DNA from: Phycisphaerales bacterium
GTDB lineage: Bacteria; Planctomycetota; Phycisphaerae; Tepidisphaerales; Tepidisphaeraceae
Reading direction: 5' to 3'
Length of the DNA: 8,170 nucleotides
NCBI GenBank assembly: GCA_003153655.1
Contig: PMAK01000223.1
Location: 16,655 to 24,824, forward strand
Below, in pieces: positions 5,422-8,170 of the stretch. Numbering within the stretch: the stretch's first letter is position 1; every line of letters begins with the position of its first letter. Below the pieces are notes generated by a model. The model ran no database searches. It worked only from the letters and a program-made list of their open reading frames with translations, and was not told where the DNA came from. Made by a program: the position numbers and the translations under genes.

Positions 5422-6606
5422 ATGGAATCTTCCAAACGACATCTGACTTATGTGGAGGGGCTTCGCGGGGTCGCGGTTTTGTTTGTTGTTTTGGATCATG
5501 TGTTTCGGTCTACGCTGGTTTTCTGGCCTTATGGCGGGTGGAAGGGAACTCTTCGCGATGGGCTTAATTGGGTGAGCAATGGGCGGGCTAGCTTGGCGGT
5601 GTTCGTTACTTTGTCGGGGTATCTGTTGATGCGGGAGGCGCTGGTTAGCGATGGGCGGCTTGCCGGGGGTTGGGGGAGATATTTGCAACATCGGGCTCGG
5701 CGGCTGCTGCCGGCTTATTTTGCGGCGTTTGTGGGGTCGGTGCTTTTGATTCGGCTGGTGCCGTTGTTGCAGACTCGGGTGAGCGTGGAGTGGCAGGATG
5801 CGCTGCCGATCTCGGGGGCCGGGTCGATCAAGATGCTGATTTCGCATTTTCTGCTCATTGATAATTTTTCGTATAAATGGGCGTTTAAGGCTGATCCGCC
5901 GATCTGGGTGGTGGCCACGCAGTGGCAGATTTATCTGCTGTTTCCGTTGTTGCTGCTCCCGCTCTGGAGACGGATCGGGATGACGGGGACGGTGATTGTT
6001 GCGCTGATTTTGGGGCTGGGGATTTTTCTGGCAACCGGCAAGGGGCATGCGGCAGCGCCTTGGTTCTTGAGCTTGTTTGCGTTTGGGATGGCGGCTGCGG
6101 TGCGGGAGCGGAATCGGCGCGGGTATGAGCGGCGATTTTATGGGTGGCTGGCGGCGATTTTGTTTGTCGCCTACGCGGGGATGACATTGGCTTTTTCATA
6201 TGGGGAGTTTCGCTTTCTCACGCCGATCGGGTGGGAAGGAATCAGCATTCACTGGTTTTTTGATTCGTGGGTCGCGGCGGGGACGGCTTGTTTTCTGATA
6301 TTCGCCTCCGCAACTGAGGGGCATTGGCTGCTTAAATGTCTGTCGCGCCCGTTGATCGTCTGGATCGGGATGGTTTCTTACAGCGTTTATTTGATTCATG
6401 ATCCGCTGATCGCGCTGATGAAGATCGGGCTGGACCGGATGGGATTGGGGCAATATCAGCAGTTTGGGTGTTATCTGGTTGTGGGGGTGCCGGTGCTGCT
6501 GGGGATTTCTTGGATGTTTTACCGTGTCTTTGAAAAACCGTTTGTCAGGGGTACATTGAGGGATAGAGCCCCCGTAGCTCAACTGGACAGAGCACGAGAT
6601 TTCTAA
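5422..6606 (+). CDS. Acyltransferase-3 family membrane protein reading into a tRNA gene
   Basis: The frame encodes 394 residues of an OafA-like acyltransferase-3 protein with about ten membrane helices. Such enzymes move acetyl or other acyl groups onto extracellular sugars such as O-antigen, exopolysaccharide or peptidoglycan; the acceptor cannot be told here. Family marks are EGLRG (12-16) with the putative catalytic His26, LSGYLL (64-69), the basic motif RARRLLPAY (91-99), SYSVYLIH (319-326) and FEKPF (370-374). Family homology ends near residue 376. The stop TAA (6604-6606) lies in the anticodon loop of the following tRNA, so the last 12 residues (from Ala383) are read from tRNA sequence. 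Out-of-frame stops at 6557 (TGA) and 6564 (TAG) lie just before the tRNA, so a small indel may have removed the original stop. No clear Shine-Dalgarno is seen. Third positions are unusually G/T-rich, unlike mqnD on the same strand. Confidence 0.85.
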   Translation: MESSKRHLTYVEGLRGVAVLFVVLDHVFRSTLVFWPYGGWKGTLRDGLNWVSNGRASLAVFVTLSGYLLMREALVSDGRLAGGWGRYLQHRARRLLPAYFAAFVGSVLLIRLVPLLQTRVSVEWQDALPISGAGSIKMLISHFLLIDNFSYKWAFKADPPIWVVATQWQIYLLFPLLLLPLWRRIGMTGTVIVALILGLGIFLATGKGHAAAPWFLSLFAFGMAAAVRERNRRGYERRFYGWLAAILFVAYAGMTLAFSYGEFRFLTPIGWEGISIHWFFDSWVAAGTACFLIFASATEGHWLLKCLSRPLIVWIGMVSYSVYLIHDPLIALMKIGLDRMGLGQYQQFGCYLVVGVPVLLGISWMFYRVFEKPFVRGTLRDRAPVAQLDRARDF

Positions 6607-6641
6607 TCTCGCGGTTGCAAGTTCGAGCCTTGCCGGGGGTA
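6568..6641 (+). tRNA. tRNA-Arg (anticodon UCU)
   Basis: A complete 74-nt cloverleaf can be drawn. The acceptor stem GCCCCCG (6568-6574) pairs with CGGGGGT (6634-6640), with a G-U first pair. The D stem is GCTC/GAGC around a loop containing TGG. The anticodon stem CGAGA/TCTCG holds loop TTTCTAA, giving anticodon TCT (6602-6604), which reads AGA. The T stem GCAAG/CTTGC holds loop TTCGAGC. The discriminator is A (6641) and CCA is not encoded, so a CCA-adding enzyme is needed. Its first 39 nt overlap the end of the acyltransferase frame on the same strand. A run of seven T (6676-6682) downstream may mark the transcript end, but the hairpin before it is weak. Confidence 0.95.
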
Positions 6642-6683
6642 TTCCGCCCATTTGCCGATGGAAGTTGCGCCAGCGTTTTTTTG

Positions 6684-6714
6684 TGGCCAACTACGACCAA
6701 AATGCCGTTATAAT
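6684..6714 (+). promoter_or_regulatory. Probable sigma-70 promoter of the ParD/ParE-like operon
   Basis: A perfect TATAAT -10 box lies at 6709-6714. The best -35 is TGGCCA (6684-6689), four of six matches with a 19-nt spacer, so the -35 part is weak. Transcription would start near 6721, giving a short leader that includes GGAAAG (6729-6734), 5 nt before the antitoxin ATG. The antitoxin probably represses this site, as is usual for such pairs. Confidence 0.5.
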
Positions 6715-6739
6715 GAGGTAGATCAGCCGGAAAGAACGC

Positions 6740-7030
6740 ATGCACCAGATCCAACTCAACGATCAGCTATACAAAGAAGCCCAGCGCCGCGCAGCCGAAG
6801 CCGGGTTTTCAACCGTCGACGAATACATAGCCGATGTGGTCAGTCACGATTTGGTGGAAGATAATGGCGGCAGCGCTCCCGACCTCGACCATCTATTCAC
6901 GCCTGAACGGCTCGCCAAAATCGACAAAGCTGACGCGGATATAAAAGCCGGCAACTTCTACACCACCGAACAAGCTGATGCGGAACTAGCAAAGCGCAAG
7001 GCGGAATGGCTTCGCAAAAACCCCCGCTAA
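6740..7030 (+). CDS. ParD-like ribbon-helix-helix antitoxin
   Basis: This encodes 96 residues. The N-terminus (HQIQLNDQLYKEAQRRAAEAG, about 2-22, then FSTVDEYIADVV) fits a ribbon-helix-helix DNA-binding domain: a short strand followed by two helices, as in CopG/ParD proteins. The C-terminal half, from about residue 53, is charged and helical (ADADIKAGNFYTTEQADAEL, then KRKAEWLRKN) and would wrap the toxin. The role as antitoxin and autorepressor is inferred from this layout and the partner gene. The start ATG 6740 is supported by GGAAAG at 6729-6734. The gene overlaps the toxin gene by 25 nt. Confidence 0.75.
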   Translation: MHQIQLNDQLYKEAQRRAAEAGFSTVDEYIADVVSHDLVEDNGGSAPDLDHLFTPERLAKIDKADADIKAGNFYTTEQADAELAKRKAEWLRKNPR

Positions 7031-7344
7031 TCGTCATTCGCTCACCAGCGGCGATTGATGAACTCAATGACATCTGGCGCTGGAACGCCGAGCGTTACTC
7101 TCTGCCTCACGCCGACGAGTATCTGCTTTATCTAACGGAATTCATTGCCGATCTGTCCCGCAACTACCTCATTGGCAAGACAATCAGCGCACGCCCCAAC
7201 CTGCGTTATGTTCTCGTGAGACGCCGAGTCAGTGGTCACGGCCATGTCGTGGTTTATCGTTTCGACGACAAGGAAGTCCGTATTTTGCACATTTTCCACA
7301 CGGCCCAAGATTGGGAAAACAAACTTCAGGAAGAAATGCCGTAA
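7006..7344 (+). CDS. ParE/RelE-superfamily toxin
   Basis: This 112-residue protein matches the ParE/RelE toxin fold: SPAAIDELNDIWRW (13-26) forms the first helix, a second helix follows (about 33-53), and the strand-rich C-terminal half contains RPNLRYVLVRRR, then HVVVYRFDDKEVRILHIFHTAQDW. The RILHIFH-x-x-x-DW ending is typical of ParE-like members. ParE proteins poison DNA gyrase and RelE proteins cleave ribosome-bound mRNA; the ParE side fits better, but activity is not provable from sequence. ATG 7006 lies inside the antitoxin gene and is the only reasonable start, with AAGG at 6998-7001 just upstream. The 25-nt overlap implies translational coupling. It ends 20 bp before the stop of the convergent membrane-protein gene. 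The gene appears intact. Confidence 0.8.
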   Translation: MASQKPPLIVIRSPAAIDELNDIWRWNAERYSLPHADEYLLYLTEFIADLSRNYLIGKTISARPNLRYVLVRRRVSGHGHVVVYRFDDKEVRILHIFHTAQDWENKLQEEMP

Positions 7345-7364
7345 AGGTCCGCGTCAATTCCGTC

Positions 7365-7967
7365 TCAAACCGCTTCCCGGGAAATCTCCTCCGTGCTCTT
7401 CCCATCCAACTCCGGCAAAGACCCCAAAAATTCCAGCCCGGCCCCCGCAAACCAGGCCAATCCATGATGGACCCGCCGCGGCCGAATGATCGGCCTCATG
7501 CTCAGCGCAATCATCACCAATAGCATCGGCAACAATATCGCCATCACATCCGTCACCGCGCCCAGCGTATTTGTGGTTCTGTAAATGAGAAAGCTGAACA
7601 CATTCCCCACCACAACCAAGCCGATCAGCGCGATCCGAATCAACCACCTCAATCGATGTCGAGCGCAAAGGCTGAACGCAATATAAATCGGCCGGTCATC
7701 CACCTGGTGCGCGTTCCACCCCGCGGAACTGAACAGCGGATACCACGCGCTGATCGTCGATATTTTTCGTGAAATCCGAAATCCCCCCGGATCGCGATTG
7801 CATTTCAAACATCGCGCCGGCAGCACCGACCCCGGCGCAACCACAAACATCATCCCATCGCGCCAAACCTGATCCGCTGTCTCAGCCGGTGATGGAAAGA
7901 ACTCCACCGCCGCCGCCTGCGCAGGCGGCAATACGTCACTCGGACTCAATTCGTCCGACAGTAGCAT
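7365..7967 (-). CDS. Two-helix membrane protein with CxxC...CxxH motif
   Basis: This encodes 200 residues of a family I recognise only as conserved hypothetical membrane proteins. The visible order is: a Pro/Ala-rich N-terminus; VWRDGMMFVVAPGSVLPARC (34-53), typical of this family; Cys53-x2-Cys56 (RCLKCN) and, 45 residues later, Cys101-x2-His104 (LCARHR), together a possible metal site; two hydrophobic segments at about 110-129 and 134-156; then LAWFAGAGLEFLGSLPEL (about 169-186), which matches the usual closing motif in which a G-x-G-x-x-FL-x-SLP segment follows the last helix. Function is unknown. ATG 7967 is the first start after an in-frame stop upstream; its Shine-Dalgarno is poor. It may be co-transcribed with the partial gene 89 bp upstream. 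Codons 13-19 contain an 18-bp perfect palindrome. Confidence 0.75.
   Translation of the reverse strand: MLLSDELSPSDVLPPAQAAAVEFFPSPAETADQVWRDGMMFVVAPGSVLPARCLKCNRDPGGFRISRKISTISAWYPLFSSAGWNAHQVDDRPIYIAFSLCARHRLRWLIRIALIGLVVVGNVFSFLIYRTTNTLGAVTDVMAILLPMLLVMIALSMRPIIRPRRVHHGLAWFAGAGLEFLGSLPELDGKSTEEISREAV
7912..7929. repeat. Perfect 18-bp GC palindrome inside a gene
   Basis: GCCGCCTGC (7912-7920) is followed directly by its reverse complement GCAGGCGGC (7921-7929). It lies in the codons for LPPAQAA near the N-terminus of the membrane protein, outside the conserved part. It could be a protein-binding site, a repeat insertion or a by-product of Ala/Pro codon use. Confidence 0.6.
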
Positions 7968-8056
7968 GGAACACCGGTATAACTATCCAATACATCGGAC
8001 GTACCGGCAAAGAGACGTAGGGCGCCCACAAATCTTCCCCGCAAATCTCCCCCAGA

Positions 8057-8170
8057 TCACCGCGCTTTGCAGAACCACCCCAGTTCGGTCCAAGTCTTAA
8101 ACCATTCTCGGACCAGCTTCGGATCAGGATCGCTGTCAAACGCGGATTCGAGCGCCTTCACCAGCGTCGC
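8057..8170 (-). CDS. 3' end of an unrecognised gene, cut by the window edge
   Basis: On the minus strand the frame entering at 8170 stays open for 37 codons and stops at TGA 8059-8057. The residues include LVKALESAFDSD, PDPKLVREWFKTW and, at the end, GWFCKAR. The amphipathic helix pattern, Trp content and codon use look like genuine coding sequence rather than chance. I do not recognise the family from this fragment. The start and most of the gene lie outside the window. It reads in the same direction as the membrane protein 89 bp downstream, so the two may be one transcript. Confidence 0.6.
   Translation of the reverse strand, partial: ATLVKALESAFDSDPDPKLVREWFKTWTELGWFCKAR

Noticed and set aside
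5308..6048. 246-codon open frame on the minus strand opposite the acyltransferase
   Set aside because: Pro/Gln/Arg/His-rich translation typical of an antisense frame. It also runs through the inverted repeat.
7936..8139. 67-codon minus-strand frame near the right edge
   Set aside because: It overlaps, in another frame, both the better-supported partial gene ending at 8057 and the membrane-protein start.

Overview
The window looks like a chromosomal segment from a free-living, moderately GC-rich bacterium. Planctomycetota or Verrucomicrobiota is my best guess. This rests on family resemblance remembered, not searched: an ECF sigma factor with a long membrane-anchored C-terminal extension, a futalosine-pathway menaquinone gene, and intergenic repeats built on ACAGAT and CGC(A/G)GAG units, all of which I associate with these phyla. 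Shine-Dalgarno sequences are weak or absent before several genes. No phage, transposase, integrase, CRISPR or rRNA gene is visible.

Left part (1-2182). A MntA/HepT-type toxin-antitoxin pair (146-794, +) overlaps by 11 nt. It converges on a small anchored or lipoprotein-like gene (804-1118, -). That gene diverges from a complete mqnD-like gene (1206-2075, +) of the futalosine menaquinone pathway. A hairpin at 2103-2139 sits between mqnD and the next, convergent gene.

Middle part (2183-5421). A secreted GH62-type alpha-L-arabinofuranosidase (-) follows a 331-bp gap that holds a probable terminator for the next gene and a nested inverted repeat. The next gene is an ECF sigma factor (-) carrying a transmembrane segment and about 240 extracytoplasmic residues. 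The 313-bp gap upstream of it holds three degenerate 9-nt units and a perfect 30-bp inverted repeat.

Right part (5422-8170). An acyltransferase-3 membrane protein (+) has no stop codon before a downstream tRNA-Arg(UCU) gene; its frame closes inside the anticodon loop. A ParD/ParE-like toxin-antitoxin operon (+) with a good -10 element follows. It converges on a two-helix membrane protein with a CxxC...CxxH motif (-), behind which lies the 3' end of an unrecognised gene (-) cut by the window edge.

Apart from the two toxin-antitoxin pairs, the genes do not form one pathway. The most unusual features are the acyltransferase reading into the tRNA, the single-polypeptide membrane-linked sigma factor, and the structured intergenic repeats. 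I do not see a clear, wholly new multi-gene system.
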